Shown here: one piece after another, positions 43,637-53,161 of the stretch
How positions within the stretch are numbered: the first letter of the stretch is position 1
Layout of the letters: each line of letters starts with the position of its first letter
NCBI GenBank assembly: GCA_002716125.1
Contig: PAZH01000018.1
Span: 5,827 to 69,826 of the forward strand
DNA length: 64,000 bases
Origin: Rhodospirillaceae bacterium
GTDB lineage: Bacteria > Pseudomonadota > Alphaproteobacteria > UBA8366
Direction: 5' to 3'
Notes under the pieces: model-generated
The model's database searches: none
Told to the model about the DNA's origin: nothing
Seen by the model: the letters and a program-made list of their open reading frames with translations, nothing else
Translations under genes and position numbers: made by a program

Positions 43637-44398
43637 ATGACCGAAACGAAGCCGGAACGCATCGCGAAGCGGATTGCCCGCGCGGGTTTATGCTCGCGCC
43701 GGGAGGCCGAGCGATGGATTGAAGCCGGTCGGGTTGCAGTCGACGGCAAAACGCTCGACAGCCCGGCATTCAACGTGGCCCCGGGGGCTGTCGTCACGGT
43801 CGATGGGACGCCGATCCCCGAAGCCGAGGCGACCCGGGTTTGGCGGTTCCACAAACCGGCTGGATGTTTGACGACGAACAGGGATCCTCAAGGTCGGAAA
43901 ACGATATTCGAGTTTCTGCCGGATGACCTGCCGCGGGTGATGACCATCGGGCGTCTCGACTACAATAGCGAAGGTTTGCTTTTGCTGACGAACGACGGCG
44001 ATGTGGCCCGGCGGCTCGAACATCCTGATACGGCCTGGCGGCGGCGTTATCGGGTCCGTGTGCATGGTCGGGCCGATGAGGATCGGTTGGCTGACCTCGC
44101 GCGGGGCGTTGTGGTTGATGGCGTGAAATATGGACCGATCGAAGCTGTTCTCGAGCGGGAGCAACGTTCAAACGCGTGGCTCGTCATGTCGTTGAGCGAG
44201 GGAAAGAACCGCGAAGTGCGTCGAATTTGCGAACACTTGGGCCTTCAAGTCACCCGTCTGATACGCGTGAGTTATGGGCCGTTCCAGTTGGGCAATATGC
44301 CGAGCGGCGCCTGCGAGGCTGTTCCGGCGAAAGCGCTGGCCGAGCAGTTGGGCGGCGGCGGGAAGCGGAGGCGCCCTCGTGCGAATCATCGCCGGTAA
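43637..44398 (+). CDS. rluB: 23S/16S rRNA pseudouridine synthase (RluB/RsuA family)
   Basis: A 253-residue pseudouridine synthase with an N-terminal S4 RNA-binding domain (ERIAKRIARAGLCSRREAERWIEAGRV). The RsuA-type catalytic domain has the catalytic Asp in MTIGRLDYNSEGLLLLTNDGD and the late EGKNREVRRICEHLG motif. Similarity is to RluB, which modifies U2605 of 23S rRNA in E. coli. ATG 43637 is my choice; ATG 43622, five codons earlier, is possible. The open frame to 43109 overlaps tadA and is ignored. The C terminus is Lys/Arg-rich. It overlaps rsmD by 20 bases. Confidence 0.92.
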   Translation: MTETKPERIAKRIARAGLCSRREAERWIEAGRVAVDGKTLDSPAFNVAPGAVVTVDGTPIPEAEATRVWRFHKPAGCLTTNRDPQGRKTIFEFLPDDLPRVMTIGRLDYNSEGLLLLTNDGDVARRLEHPDTAWRRRYRVRVHGRADEDRLADLARGVVVDGVKYGPIEAVLEREQRSNAWLVMSLSEGKNREVRRICEHLGLQVTRLIRVSYGPFQLGNMPSGACEAVPAKALAEQLGGGGKRRRPRANHRR

Positions 44399-44942
44399 AT
44401 GGCGCGGCAAGAAACTCGTCGCACCGGACGGCCTCGATGTGCGGCCGACGTCCGATCGGGCCAGAGGCGCGCTTTACAATGTTCTCCTCCACGGGAAGCC
44501 GGCGGCACGCGGATTTCAGCTGCGGGGTGCGAGAGTCCTCGATGGCTTTGCAGGCACCGGCGCGCTCGGACTTGAAGCTCTTTCGCGCGGGGCCGCGCAT
44601 GTCACCTTTATGGAGAATGCCTCGGCGAGCCTCGGCGCGATCAAAGCGAATGTATCTGCATGTAACGCCGATACCTCTGTGCATCTTTTGAAGACGGATG
44701 TTCTGACCGCCCCGAAGGCGGCGACACCCTGCGACCTGATTCACCTGGATCCCCCGTACGGCAAAGGCTTGGTTGGCGCCGCGTTGGATCGCCTCGTAAC
44801 GAAAGGGTGGGTCGCGGATGGTGCAATTTGTTGTGCCGAATTCGGCAAGGACGAAGCCTTGGAAGTCCCCGAAGGTTTCGAGCCGTTGGACGATCGCCGA
44901 TATGGCGCTGCCCGAATTGTGATCCTTACGAAGACGGATTGA
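44379..44942 (+). CDS. rsmD: 16S rRNA (guanine-966-N2)-methyltransferase
   Basis: A 187-residue RsmD that methylates G966 of 16S rRNA. The opening VRIIAGKWRGKKLVAPDGLDVRPTSDRARGALYN is diagnostic. Motif I is LDGFAGTGALGLEALSRGA and the catalytic DPPY is in IHLDPPYGKGL. Translation starts at GTG 44379 inside the end of rluB (20-base overlap), with GGAAGCGGAGG upstream, so the two rRNA-modifying enzymes are coupled. Its 3' end overlaps the convergent MFS gene by 17 bases. Confidence 0.94.
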   Translation: MRIIAGKWRGKKLVAPDGLDVRPTSDRARGALYNVLLHGKPAARGFQLRGARVLDGFAGTGALGLEALSRGAAHVTFMENASASLGAIKANVSACNADTSVHLLKTDVLTAPKAATPCDLIHLDPPYGKGLVGAALDRLVTKGWVADGAICCAEFGKDEALEVPEGFEPLDDRRYGAARIVILTKTD

Positions 44943-46077
44943 TACGCCGCGCCAGGATCGCTGTCACGATCAACACAGGGATCAGGAGTACGGCCCCCGA
45001 GACGAAGGGCGCCGCGACACCCACCGCCAGGAAAGCATATCCGGCCCACGCTGGGCCCAGAATTCGACCGAGACTGTTGGCCGATTGCGCGACACCCATT
45101 GTTCCGCCGCGCAGATTCTCCGGTGCCGCACGGCTGATCAAGCTCTGAAGCGATGGATTGGCGAAACCGAAGCCAATCGATAACAAGGCGATCGGCAGAA
45201 CGAGCCAAATCGGCTCCGGCACATAAGGCAAGCCGGCCAATCCGATCGCCAGTGTGAAGAGACCGATGAGGACAAGGCGCGATTCGCCGATCCTCGGCGC
45301 GAGTTTACCGACCAGCCAGCCTTGAACGATGACCCCGCAGATCCCGGCGAAGGCGAGGTAATAGCCGACTTGCTGCGGTCCCATGCCGAGCACCTTGTCG
45401 CACCACAGCGCCAAGGTCGATTCCATGCCAGAGAAAACGAAGAACAAAGCGAAGTAGAGGGCGATCATGGTCACGAGGCTGGGAATGGCATAGAGCTTCG
45501 GTAAAAAAGTGAGCGTCGATTCGCCGCGTGTCTGATGGCGCTCCGGTTCTCGCAGCATGACGGCACTGATGGCGAAAGCGGCGGCAGAGCCGACCGCGGC
45601 GATGATCATGGGCAGTTGGTAGTTCACATCCGCTTCGCCTGCCAGATAGCCGCCAAGGGCCGGGCCGAAGATAAAGCCAAGTCCGAAAGCGGCACCGAGC
45701 ATGCCCATCCCTTTCGCCCGGCCTTCCTCATCCGTAACGTCGGCGACGAAGGCTTGGCTCGTCGCCAGCCAACCGTTCATCACACCCGCAAAAATTCGTG
45801 CCAGATAGATCGTCAGCAGCGTGTCCGCGAAAGCGAGCCAAAGATAGGCGGCCGTCGAACCAAGAAAGCTGATTAAGATGACGGGTTTACGGCCGATCTT
45901 GTCCGAAAGCAGTCCCCACAGCGGGGCGGTCAGGAATTGCGCGAGAGAGAATACCGAAAAGAGCCACGCGGCTTCGCCGGCGCTCGCTCCATGATGCAGA
46001 GCAAAATACGGCAGTAGTGGTACAATGACGCCGAGGCCGATGACGTTGGCGAGCGCGGCTAGAAAAATTGCGAGCAT
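44926..46077 (-). CDS. MFS transporter, tetracycline-resistance (DHA1) type
   Basis: A 383-residue proton-coupled exporter with 12 predicted membrane helices. The MFS loop motif WGLLSDKIGRKPVIL follows helix 2, and GFGLGFIFGPALGGYLAG is the antiporter motif C. It resembles the TetA/Bcr-like DHA1 group; several relatives only export endogenous compounds. ATG 46077 is immediately membrane-proximal, so the protein has almost no cytoplasmic N tail. It lies downstream of mutL on the same strand (46 bases) and is convergent with rsmD. The substrate is unknown. Confidence 0.9.
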   Translation of the reverse strand: MLAIFLAALANVIGLGVIVPLLPYFALHHGASAGEAAWLFSVFSLAQFLTAPLWGLLSDKIGRKPVILISFLGSTAAYLWLAFADTLLTIYLARIFAGVMNGWLATSQAFVADVTDEEGRAKGMGMLGAAFGLGFIFGPALGGYLAGEADVNYQLPMIIAAVGSAAAFAISAVMLREPERHQTRGESTLTFLPKLYAIPSLVTMIALYFALFFVFSGMESTLALWCDKVLGMGPQQVGYYLAFAGICGVIVQGWLVGKLAPRIGESRLVLIGLFTLAIGLAGLPYVPEPIWLVLPIALLSIGFGFANPSLQSLISRAAPENLRGGTMGVAQSANSLGRILGPAWAGYAFLAVGVAAPFVSGAVLLIPVLIVTAILARRINPSS

Positions 46078-46123
46078 GGCGAGTGGAGATATAAGCCGTA
46101 ACGGGACGGGTCAAGCGCCTGCT

Positions 46124-47935
46124 TTACCGGCGTCCAAAAAGGCGTTCGATATCGGCGAGCTTGAGCTCGACATAGGTCGGTCGGCCATGATTGCATTGCC
46201 CGGAATGCGGCGTCGCTTCCATTTGCCGGAGCAAGGCGTTCATTTCTTCGCCGTTCAAGCGTCGGCCGGATCGCACGGAGCCATGACAGGCCATGGTGCC
46301 GCACACGTCTTCGAGTCGTTCTTTGAGAACGAAACTGTCGCCGAGTTCCGCCAGTTCGTCGGCGAGATCTCGGATCAAGCCCGCAACGTCGACTTGACCA
46401 AGGAGCGACGGGACTTCACGGACGATGACGGCGCCCGGGCCAAACCCTTCGAGGACAAGGCCCAATTCCGCAAACTCGGCGGTTCGCGCGATCAGCCGGT
46501 CGACGGCGTCTTCTTCTAATTCGACAACCTCGGGAATCAATAACCCTTGGCGCCGAACGCCTTCGGCATCGAGGGCGGATTTCATCTTCTCGTATACAAG
46601 GCGCTCATGGGCCGCATGTTGATCGACGATAACGATGCCATCGTCGGTTTGCGCGACGATATATGTCTCGTGAACTTGCGCACGCGCCGCGCCCAGCGGG
46701 AAATTCTCGGCTTCAGCGGCTGGTTGCATCTCGGCGGTCGGCGGTGCGGTCGGTGCGAGACCCTGAGCAGCAGCGACGCCAGGGGATTGGAAAGCCATTG
46801 CCCGTTCGGAGACGCCAGGGGAGGGGTAGTTGGCCGTTTGCGGATAGGTCCGTCCGAACGGTAGCGCCGGCCCGCTGTTCTCACCGGGGCGAATGGCGCC
46901 CAGTGCCGCGCTTGCGACTGTCGTTGAAGCCCGGTGTCCCGCTTCGGCCAAGGCGTGCCGCAGGGCACCCACAATCAAGCCGCGCACTACGCCGGCTTCC
47001 CGGAACCGCACTTCGGCTTTTGCCGGATGGACGTTGACGTCAACATAGGCGGGATCGATTTCAAGGAACAACGCGAGCAGCGGGTGTCGGTCGCGCGCTA
47101 GGAAATCCGCGTAGGCGCCGCGGACCGCGCCGAACAATAGGCGATCCTTGACTGACCGATCGTTCACAAACAGGAACTGCATTTGCGCATTGCCGCGATT
47201 GAGGGTCGGCAGGCCGGCGTAACCCGTTAAGCGTAGACCTTCTCGCTCTGCCTCAATGGGCAACGCGTTTTCCACGAACTCTTTCCCCATGACGCCACTC
47301 AAGCGCCGAAGACGAGCATCGAGGAGGTCGCCCTGGGCAGCTTCGAGTTTTATCTTGGTGCGTTCGCCATCGATCAACGTGAACGAGACATCGGGCCGCG
47401 CCATGGCGAGACGCGAGATGGCATCGGCCACTTGAGAAGATTCGGTGCGATCAGCCCGGAGAAATTTCAAGCGTGCAGGCGTTGCATAAAAAAGGTCCCG
47501 AAGTTCGATACGCGTGCCTTTCGAAAGCGGCGCTGGTGACAGCTCGCCGATATCGCCACCTTCGATATCGAGACGCCATGCGGAATCGGAATCCGCGGTC
47601 CGACTGGTAATCGATAAGCGTCCGACCGAACCGATGGAGGGAAGGGCTTCCCCGCGGAAGCCGAGTGTTTGGATATGATCGAGGTCGTCTTGTGGCAATT
47701 TCGACGTCGCATGACGTTCGACGGCGAGGCGCAGTTCGTCGGGTGTCATACCAATGCCGTCATCTACAACGGAGGTCAGCGACTTACCGCCATCCCGAAT
47801 ATGGACGTCGACACGTGTCGCCCCAGCATCAAGCGAGTTCTCGACCAACTCCTTCACCGCGGATGCCGGACGTTCGATAACTTCGCCGGCGGCAATTCGA
47901 TTGACGACATGTTCGGGAAGACGCCGGATGGTCAT
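46124..47935 (-). CDS. mutL: DNA mismatch repair protein MutL (endonuclease type)
   Basis: A 603-residue MutL. The N-terminal GHKL ATPase has [33 protein letters not shown] and [10 protein letters not shown]. The C-terminal dimerisation domain carries [12 protein letters not shown], a full DQHA-x2-E-x4-E metal-dependent nicking motif, plus the ACHGSVRSG and CNHGRP zinc-site motifs. It is therefore the self-nicking form, as expected where MutH is absent. A Pro/Ala-rich linker connects the halves. ATG 47935 overlaps the pgi stop as ATGA, so it is translated by coupling to pgi, an unusual partnership. Confidence 0.95.
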   Translation of the reverse strand: MTIRRLPEHVVNRIAAGEVIERPASAVKELVENSLDAGATRVDVHIRDGGKSLTSVVDDGIGMTPDELRLAVERHATSKLPQDDLDHIQTLGFRGEALPSIGSVGRLSITSRTADSDSAWRLDIEGGDIGELSPAPLSKGTRIELRDLFYATPARLKFLRADRTESSQVADAISRLAMARPDVSFTLIDGERTKIKLEAAQGDLLDARLRRLSGVMGKEFVENALPIEAEREGLRLTGYAGLPTLNRGNAQMQFLFVNDRSVKDRLLFGAVRGAYADFLARDRHPLLALFLEIDPAYVDVNVHPAKAEVRFREAGVVRGLIVGALRHALAEAGHRASTTVASAALGAIRPGENSGPALPFGRTYPQTANYPSPGVSERAMAFQSPGVAAAQGLAPTAPPTAEMQPAAEAENFPLGAARAQVHETYIVAQTDDGIVIVDQHAAHERLVYEKMKSALDAEGVRRQGLLIPEVVELEEDAVDRLIARTAEFAELGLVLEGFGPGAVIVREVPSLLGQVDVAGLIRDLADELAELGDSFVLKERLEDVCGTMACHGSVRSGRRLNGEEMNALLRQMEATPHSGQCNHGRPTYVELKLADIERLFGRR

Positions 47936-49200
47936 GCTGCATCCTCCGATTTCTCGGTAAGACGGGCTTTTGCAAGCTTCTTGCCGGTTTCGACGGCAGG
48001 TTGGCCGAATGGATTGATCTGCCATAGCCCGGCGGTTATCAGCGTTTCCAAGATAAAATGCATCATCAAGGCGCCAAGAGTCGCTTCATCCAGCCGCTCG
48101 GTCTGGAAAATCCGCACGGGCCGGCCGGCCTCTTGGAGAGCATCCGCCGTCGACCCCGAAAGCGCGTCGAGTAAGTCGCCGATTGGCCGCCCGCCGATTT
48201 CCGGCACGCCGGCCTCCTGTGCCAGGTTTCCGGGGACAGTGGTCCCTGTTCCCATGGCGGGGCATGTAACCAGCGAGATCAATTTGTCGTTTGGACCATC
48301 GAGATAAAGCTGGAGTTGGCTGTGTTGGTCGACCGCGCCGCTCGCCTGTATCGGTGTTGTGCCTTTGCCGTCTTTGCCGAGGCTCTCGGCCCAAAGTTGC
48401 CGGTACCACAAAGCGAGGGTCGACAACTGGTCGCGATAGGGCATCAGGACGCTGGAGGCGTGCTGTTTTTCGGCCGCCATTGCCGCCGCCAATGCGGCCC
48501 CGTCCACAGGGGCGCCGGACGTCAATACGGATGTGGCACCGCCGCGAATTGCCGAAGCGTCGAGCCCGGCGAGCGTGGCCGGCAACATGCCAACGGCCGA
48601 GAAGATCGAGTACCGACCGCCAATATCCGGATCGTGCGGCATAACGGGAATGCCGTAACGATCGCAGAGACGGGCAAGCGGATTATCGTTTTGCTCTGTG
48701 ATGGCCATAGTCTGGCGTCCGAGCGCCGCTTCGCCGCAGCCTTCCCTCAGCCAGTTCATAACCACCATGGAAACAGCCAAGGTTTCCAGCGTGCCGCCTG
48801 ACTTGGAGACGAATAAAGCGCTCGTTCGCGCGGGATCGAGTTGGTCGAAGAAAGGATCCAATTCGGAAGGATCGACATTTTCCAAGAAATGCAGCTTCGG
48901 CGTTGTGTTCGGCGCGAGGCTACAAAGTGTCCGGGCGCCTAAACTGGAGCCGCCGGTTCCGACGACCAAGATGTTTGTAAAGCCACTCGATAGACGCTCG
49001 GACGCCTCGTGAATTGCTGCGATGTCGTCGGTTTTCTCGGGCAGCGCGAGCACTGCCGCCATTTCCGGCTCCGACGTCTGACGAATTCGCTGGTGTTCCG
49101 CGTCAGCCGCCGCACGCAAATCGGCAAAACCGGCAGCTGAAACGCCGCCGGTCCCAATACGCTCGGCAAAGCATCCTTCGATGAGATGTCTATAATGCAT
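47932..49200 (-). CDS. pgi: Glucose-6-phosphate isomerase (short form)
   Basis: A 422-residue phosphoglucose isomerase of upper glycolysis, shorter than the roughly 550-residue enterobacterial type. Substrate-binding [14 protein letters not shown] and [11 protein letters not shown], the catalytic Glu region [12 protein letters not shown], His in [13 protein letters not shown] and the C-terminal Lys in [11 protein letters not shown] are in place. ATG 49200 is preceded by a short region without a strong ribosome site. The stop overlaps the mutL start by 4 bases. The 72-base gap to the M16 gene upstream leaves room for a promoter. Confidence 0.94.
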   Translation of the reverse strand: MHYRHLIEGCFAERIGTGGVSAAGFADLRAAADAEHQRIRQTSEPEMAAVLALPEKTDDIAAIHEASERLSSGFTNILVVGTGGSSLGARTLCSLAPNTTPKLHFLENVDPSELDPFFDQLDPARTSALFVSKSGGTLETLAVSMVVMNWLREGCGEAALGRQTMAITEQNDNPLARLCDRYGIPVMPHDPDIGGRYSIFSAVGMLPATLAGLDASAIRGGATSVLTSGAPVDGAALAAAMAAEKQHASSVLMPYRDQLSTLALWYRQLWAESLGKDGKGTTPIQASGAVDQHSQLQLYLDGPNDKLISLVTCPAMGTGTTVPGNLAQEAGVPEIGGRPIGDLLDALSGSTADALQEAGRPVRIFQTERLDEATLGALMMHFILETLITAGLWQINPFGQPAVETGKKLAKARLTEKSEDAA

Positions 49201-49272
49201 GGTCAGACTCTACAGATAGTGTCCGACTCACCGTTTCGCCGCAACCCGTTGTTGACGGCTTCTCGCCATTCC

Positions 49273-50643
49273 CTAGATTTGCGGCGCTTCAGCTGTTGCT
49301 TTTACGTCTTTCGGTTTGCCGACAACAACAAATGTCAGCTTCTTCGGATCGAGCAGCCGCGCCGCCAATTTCGCGATTCCCTCTCGCGACACAGCGTTGA
49401 TATAGCTCGCTCGTTTGTCGATATAGTCGATCCCGAGATCGTGATATTGAATGGAAACGAGCATCCGGGCGATCGCGTTTGTGGAACTCAAACGCAGCGG
49501 AAAAGAGCCGGTGAGATACGATTGCGCACGTTCCAACTCCTCAGGCGTGACACGCCCGTCTTGCATACGGGACCACTCGGATTTTACCAAATTTAGCGAC
49601 TCGGCGACCCGTTCGTTCTTGGTACCTGCACTTCCGGCAATCAATGCTGATAGCCGCATTGGATGCAGATACGTACCGACGGAATAGGCCAAACCGCGTT
49701 TCTCACGAATTTCGGTATAGAGTCGCGAGCCAAACCCGCCGCCGCCCAGGATATAGTTCATCACCAATCCCGTGTACCAGTCGGGGTCGCTACGCTGAAG
49801 GCCTGCTTGGCCGAAGATGATCGAGCTCTGCGGTACATCGAGATCGACCACATAGGTCTCACAGCTAGATTTCGGCGGGACGTCTGCAATTTTGGTCAGT
49901 TCGACGCGTTTCGGCAAAGCACCGAACCCGCGATCCAGGAGGGGGCCGAGTTCTTCTGCGGTGATGTTGCCGGTAACACCGACGATCAAGATATTCTGCG
50001 CGAAGCGTTGTTTCACGAATTCGACCAAGTCAGCGCGTTTGATGGCTTTGATCGTCTCTTCGGTTCCATTGGACGGCATTGAATAGGGGTGCTCGCCGTA
50101 TACGGCCTTCGACCAGGTGCGGCCGGCGATATAATTCGGATTTGTCGAATTGCGCTTTAAGCTGACCAGGGTCTGCTGGCGTAGCCGTTCGATCGGTTCC
50201 GCGTCAAAGCGCGGTTGGGTCAACGCGAGTGCCAGCAAGTCGATGGCTTTATCGCGATGTTTGTTCAATGCTTTTAAGCTTCCCCTGAACGTATCTCGTC
50301 CGGCGGCGAAACTCATTCGGATCGATTTGTTTTGTAGTTCGGCCTGAAAGCTCTTGCTGTCGAGTGAGCCAGCGCCTTCGTCAAGAAGGCCGCTTACAAG
50401 GCTCGATAGTCCGGCTTTCTCGACGGGATCGTAGGTCCGGCCGCCGCGGAACGAAAACTCGATGGACAGGAGCGGTACGGATGTGTCCCGCACCAACCAA
50501 GCTTTAATGCCACCCGGACTGACGACCCGCTCGATCTCGATGGCTTGAGCTGGGAGAGCGGCAGCGGTGAACGCGATGACGGCGGTGAGAATGCCGGCCG
50601 CTAGATGCAATCGACCGGTCGAACGTGATTGCGCGCGGCTCAT
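49273..50643 (-). CDS. M16-family peptidase-like protein lacking the zinc motif
   Basis: A 456-residue exported M16 protein with a signal peptide (about 10-34). It has the two-domain M16 fold, but where the zinc site HxxEH should lie it reads AGLSSLVSGLLDEGAG, so it cannot bind zinc in the usual way. It keeps the C-terminal substrate segment (GGGGFGSRLYTEIREKRGLAYSVGTY). In paired M16 systems the zinc-less partner binds substrate while the other subunit cuts. Its ATG overlaps the stop of the active partner by 4 bases, so equal synthesis is expected. It is probably periplasmic. Confidence 0.9.
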   Translation of the reverse strand: MSRAQSRSTGRLHLAAGILTAVIAFTAAALPAQAIEIERVVSPGGIKAWLVRDTSVPLLSIEFSFRGGRTYDPVEKAGLSSLVSGLLDEGAGSLDSKSFQAELQNKSIRMSFAAGRDTFRGSLKALNKHRDKAIDLLALALTQPRFDAEPIERLRQQTLVSLKRNSTNPNYIAGRTWSKAVYGEHPYSMPSNGTEETIKAIKRADLVEFVKQRFAQNILIVGVTGNITAEELGPLLDRGFGALPKRVELTKIADVPPKSSCETYVVDLDVPQSSIIFGQAGLQRSDPDWYTGLVMNYILGGGGFGSRLYTEIREKRGLAYSVGTYLHPMRLSALIAGSAGTKNERVAESLNLVKSEWSRMQDGRVTPEELERAQSYLTGSFPLRLSSTNAIARMLVSIQYHDLGIDYIDKRASYINAVSREGIAKLAARLLDPKKLTFVVVGKPKDVKATAEAPQI

Positions 50644-52007
50644 GATTTGTCCTTTGTCTTTTTGCTGGGTGTGAGGCGAGTTGTGACCGTTCCGGCATTT
50701 CCGAAAACCGATTGCGCGGCGGCGTTGACCGCTTCAACAGTGACAGCGCCGATCCGTTCGGGCCACGCTTCGACATCTTCGATGGATTGACCGGTCATCA
50801 AGGCATTGCCGAGTATACGGGCCGGCGCCGTTAGAGAATCCCGCGCGAACACGGCTTCCGCCTGCATACGCTCGATCGCAAGACGGACTTCTTCTTCGGT
50901 GACGCCGTTCTTCAATAAGTCCTCGATCTGGGCTTCGACGGCGGTTTCGATTTCATCGAGTGTCTTGCCGGGTCGTGGTGAGCCATAAAAGCCAAAAACC
51001 CCCGGGCCCCGATTGTCCGATGAATACCAGGAGCCCGTATGGGCAGCTAAAGCCTGCTCAACGACCAATTGGCGATAAAACCGACCCGTGGTCCCACCGC
51101 TTAATATTTCGCTGAGCACTTCCAATGCGTGCACTTGCTCCGTGTCCCCCGAGGCGGCATTCGGCGCGATGTAGCGCCGCGACCAAGAGGGCTGTTTCAC
51201 GCGCGGGTGCGAGAGTGCAACGAGGCGGTCCGCGCTGCGCGGCGGTTCTTTCCATTGGGGCCGTTTCGGAAGTGGGCGGCTCGGGATTTGTCCGAAATGT
51301 CGCTCAACCTGTTCGCGGACGCTGGCTGTTTCGACGTCGCCTGATATCACGATGACGGCGTTGTTAGGCGTGTACCAAGCTTTGTAAAAATCCAGCAGAT
51401 CGGTCCGTGTGATATCCCTGATCTCATGCTCCCAGCCGATAATGGGAATCCGGTAGGGGTGGTTGGCGTACATCGCGGCAGCGGCCTGCTCGGAAAGCTG
51501 GGCGCCGGGATTATTGTCGATGCGCATCAAACGCTCTTCCAGAACCACGCCCCGTTCCGGTTCGATGTCCTCCAGTGTTAGCCGCAAGCTCGTCATCCGA
51601 TCCGCTTCCAACTTGAGGATGAGGTCGAGACGGTCGGCGGCGAAGGATGTCGTGTATCCCGTGTAGTCCTGTGAGGTAAACGCATTGTCGCGCCCACCGT
51701 TCCGCGCAATCGTGGCGGAGAATTCGCCGGGCGCCATGTTTTCGGTCCCTTTGAACATCAAGTGCTCGAGATAATGGGCTAGCCCCGATTTTCCGGGCGG
51801 CTCGTCCATGGCGCCGACTTTGTAGTAAATGATCATCGTGGCGACGGGTGCGCGTCGGTTCGGGACAACGACGACTTGCAGGCCGTTCTTCAGCGTAAAG
51901 CTTTCTGGGTTGAAAACCGCGGCGGTCGCGCCCCGTAGGTTAATGCCGGCAAAGATAATGATTGCCGCCAGGGCAAATCCGACCCGATAACCGATGTGTC
52001 CGAACAT
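50640..52007 (-). CDS. M16-family zinc protease (active subunit)
   Basis: A 455-residue exported M16 peptidase. The signal peptide is at about 8-30. The inverted zinc motif HYLEH is at 78-82 with the third ligand at E157 or E158 in VVLEERL. EILSGGTTGRFYRQLVVEQALA is the C-terminal substrate-binding region. With the zinc-less gene directly downstream it forms a periplasmic heterodimer like the mitochondrial processing peptidase pair. It follows the DUF3035 lipoprotein gene in the ileS-lspA run, a conserved alphaproteobacterial order. Substrates are not known. Confidence 0.93.
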   Translation of the reverse strand: MFGHIGYRVGFALAAIIIFAGINLRGATAAVFNPESFTLKNGLQVVVVPNRRAPVATMIIYYKVGAMDEPPGKSGLAHYLEHLMFKGTENMAPGEFSATIARNGGRDNAFTSQDYTGYTTSFAADRLDLILKLEADRMTSLRLTLEDIEPERGVVLEERLMRIDNNPGAQLSEQAAAAMYANHPYRIPIIGWEHEIRDITRTDLLDFYKAWYTPNNAVIVISGDVETASVREQVERHFGQIPSRPLPKRPQWKEPPRSADRLVALSHPRVKQPSWSRRYIAPNAASGDTEQVHALEVLSEILSGGTTGRFYRQLVVEQALAAHTGSWYSSDNRGPGVFGFYGSPRPGKTLDEIETAVEAQIEDLLKNGVTEEEVRLAIERMQAEAVFARDSLTAPARILGNALMTGQSIEDVEAWPERIGAVTVEAVNAAAQSVFGNAGTVTTRLTPSKKTKDKS

Positions 52008-52095
52008 GATGCCTCCGTTGATCTAGCGCGCGGATAGCATGTAGGAACGCGCGATGCGAATCACAACATCGCGCGCGGCATGGAGACCGTCTTTG

Positions 52096-52623
52096 CTATT
52101 TCTTGATGATCGGTGTCGTACCGGTCGTCGCTGGTTTGCCGAGGGCGGCGTTGCCGCGGAGGCGTTCGGCCTCAAGCTTGGGATTGACAAGCGTTTGCGC
52201 CGGTGTTTTGTCTTTCCAGAACACCAATGTGTCGACCAAGGAATCAGACTCGACGACACGACCGCTCTCGCGCTCCACAATCTCCCGGATTTTGGGATCG
52301 ACATTGAGGGCTTCGGCGCGCTTCAACAAAGCCGCTTCGCCGTTTGTGAAATGTCCGGGGACTTTCTCTTTTGCGGATGAACGTCCGCCGCGATTGCCCA
52401 AATTACGCAGCAGTCCTTCTTGAGCGTCATCGCGCGGCGAAGCTTCGTTGGGGCGTGCCGCACCTGGGCGTGGCGGACGCAGACCGTAATCCGGCGGCAG
52501 AGACAAGGGGGCCCTGGTCACCACGGCGAATTCATCGGGCCCGGGGCTCGGGCCACCGGCGAGGCCGCATGCGGTGAGCGCACTGCTCGCCAAAACGAGG
52601 ATCAAATACTTACGAAGTCGCAC
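52096..52623 (-). CDS. DUF3035 lipoprotein
   Basis: A 175-residue lipoprotein of the DUF3035 family, found next to lspA and the M16 genes in many alphaproteobacteria. Starting at GTG 52623 gives the signal MRLRKYLILVLASSALTAC with the lipid-modified Cys at residue 19, and GGAAAG lies at proper spacing; ATG 52653 is in frame but adds a tail ahead of the signal. The mature part is Pro/Arg-rich (LPPDYGLRPPRPG) and then helical. It is likely in the inner leaflet of the outer membrane. No function is established. Confidence 0.85.
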   Translation of the reverse strand: MRLRKYLILVLASSALTACGLAGGPSPGPDEFAVVTRAPLSLPPDYGLRPPRPGAARPNEASPRDDAQEGLLRNLGNRGGRSSAKEKVPGHFTNGEAALLKRAEALNVDPKIREIVERESGRVVESDSLVDTLVFWKDKTPAQTLVNPKLEAERLRGNAALGKPATTGTTPIIKK

Positions 52624-52672
52624 GGCGCTTTCCAAAGAAGCTACAATAAGCATCCGGTTTGAAGGAGCGATT

Positions 52673-53152
52673 CTAACCGTCATCCGGCGTCTTCGCAATA
52701 AAACCGTCTATCAAGATGAGTGCGACGCCGATCGTTATCGCGGAATCCGCGACGTTGAAGGCGGGCCAATGATAACCGGCAATGTGAAAATCCAGGAAGT
52801 CGAAAACATGACCCCATAAAATTCGATCAATGACATTGCCGACCGCACCGCCGATTACGATACCGAGGGCAATGGAAAGTAAAAGCGTTTCGGCCTTGCG
52901 CAGCCAAACCAACAAGACGATCGAAATTCCGATGGCTAAAGCGCTGAGCAACACCGGAGTCCATGGCGAACTGCTGGCGAATAATCCAAAACTCACGCCG
53001 CGATTCCAGACTTCGACCAAGTTGAAAAAGCCGGTAATTGCAATGTAACGCGCGCCGTCCAGGACAACGTCACGAATAAGCCACTTCGTGAGATGATCGA
53101 GGATCAATATGATCCCACCCGCCAAAAGACCGATGCGCATCATGGAGGGCAT
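52673..53152 (-). CDS. lspA: Lipoprotein signal peptidase (signal peptidase II)
   Basis: A 159-residue inner-membrane aspartyl protease with four membrane helices that cleaves lipoprotein signal peptides before the lipid-modified Cys. The catalytic aspartates are D109 in GAVGNVIDR and D136 in FNVADSAIT, and WNRGVSFGLF is the third conserved region. It starts 9 bases after ileS, the classic ileS-lspA arrangement. Several of its likely substrates (DUF3035, 17-kDa-type and 19734 lipoproteins) are encoded in this window. Confidence 0.95.
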   Translation of the reverse strand: MPSMMRIGLLAGGIILILDHLTKWLIRDVVLDGARYIAITGFFNLVEVWNRGVSFGLFASSSPWTPVLLSALAIGISIVLLVWLRKAETLLLSIALGIVIGGAVGNVIDRILWGHVFDFLDFHIAGYHWPAFNVADSAITIGVALILIDGFIAKTPDDG

Positions 53153-53161
53153 CTGTCGGCG

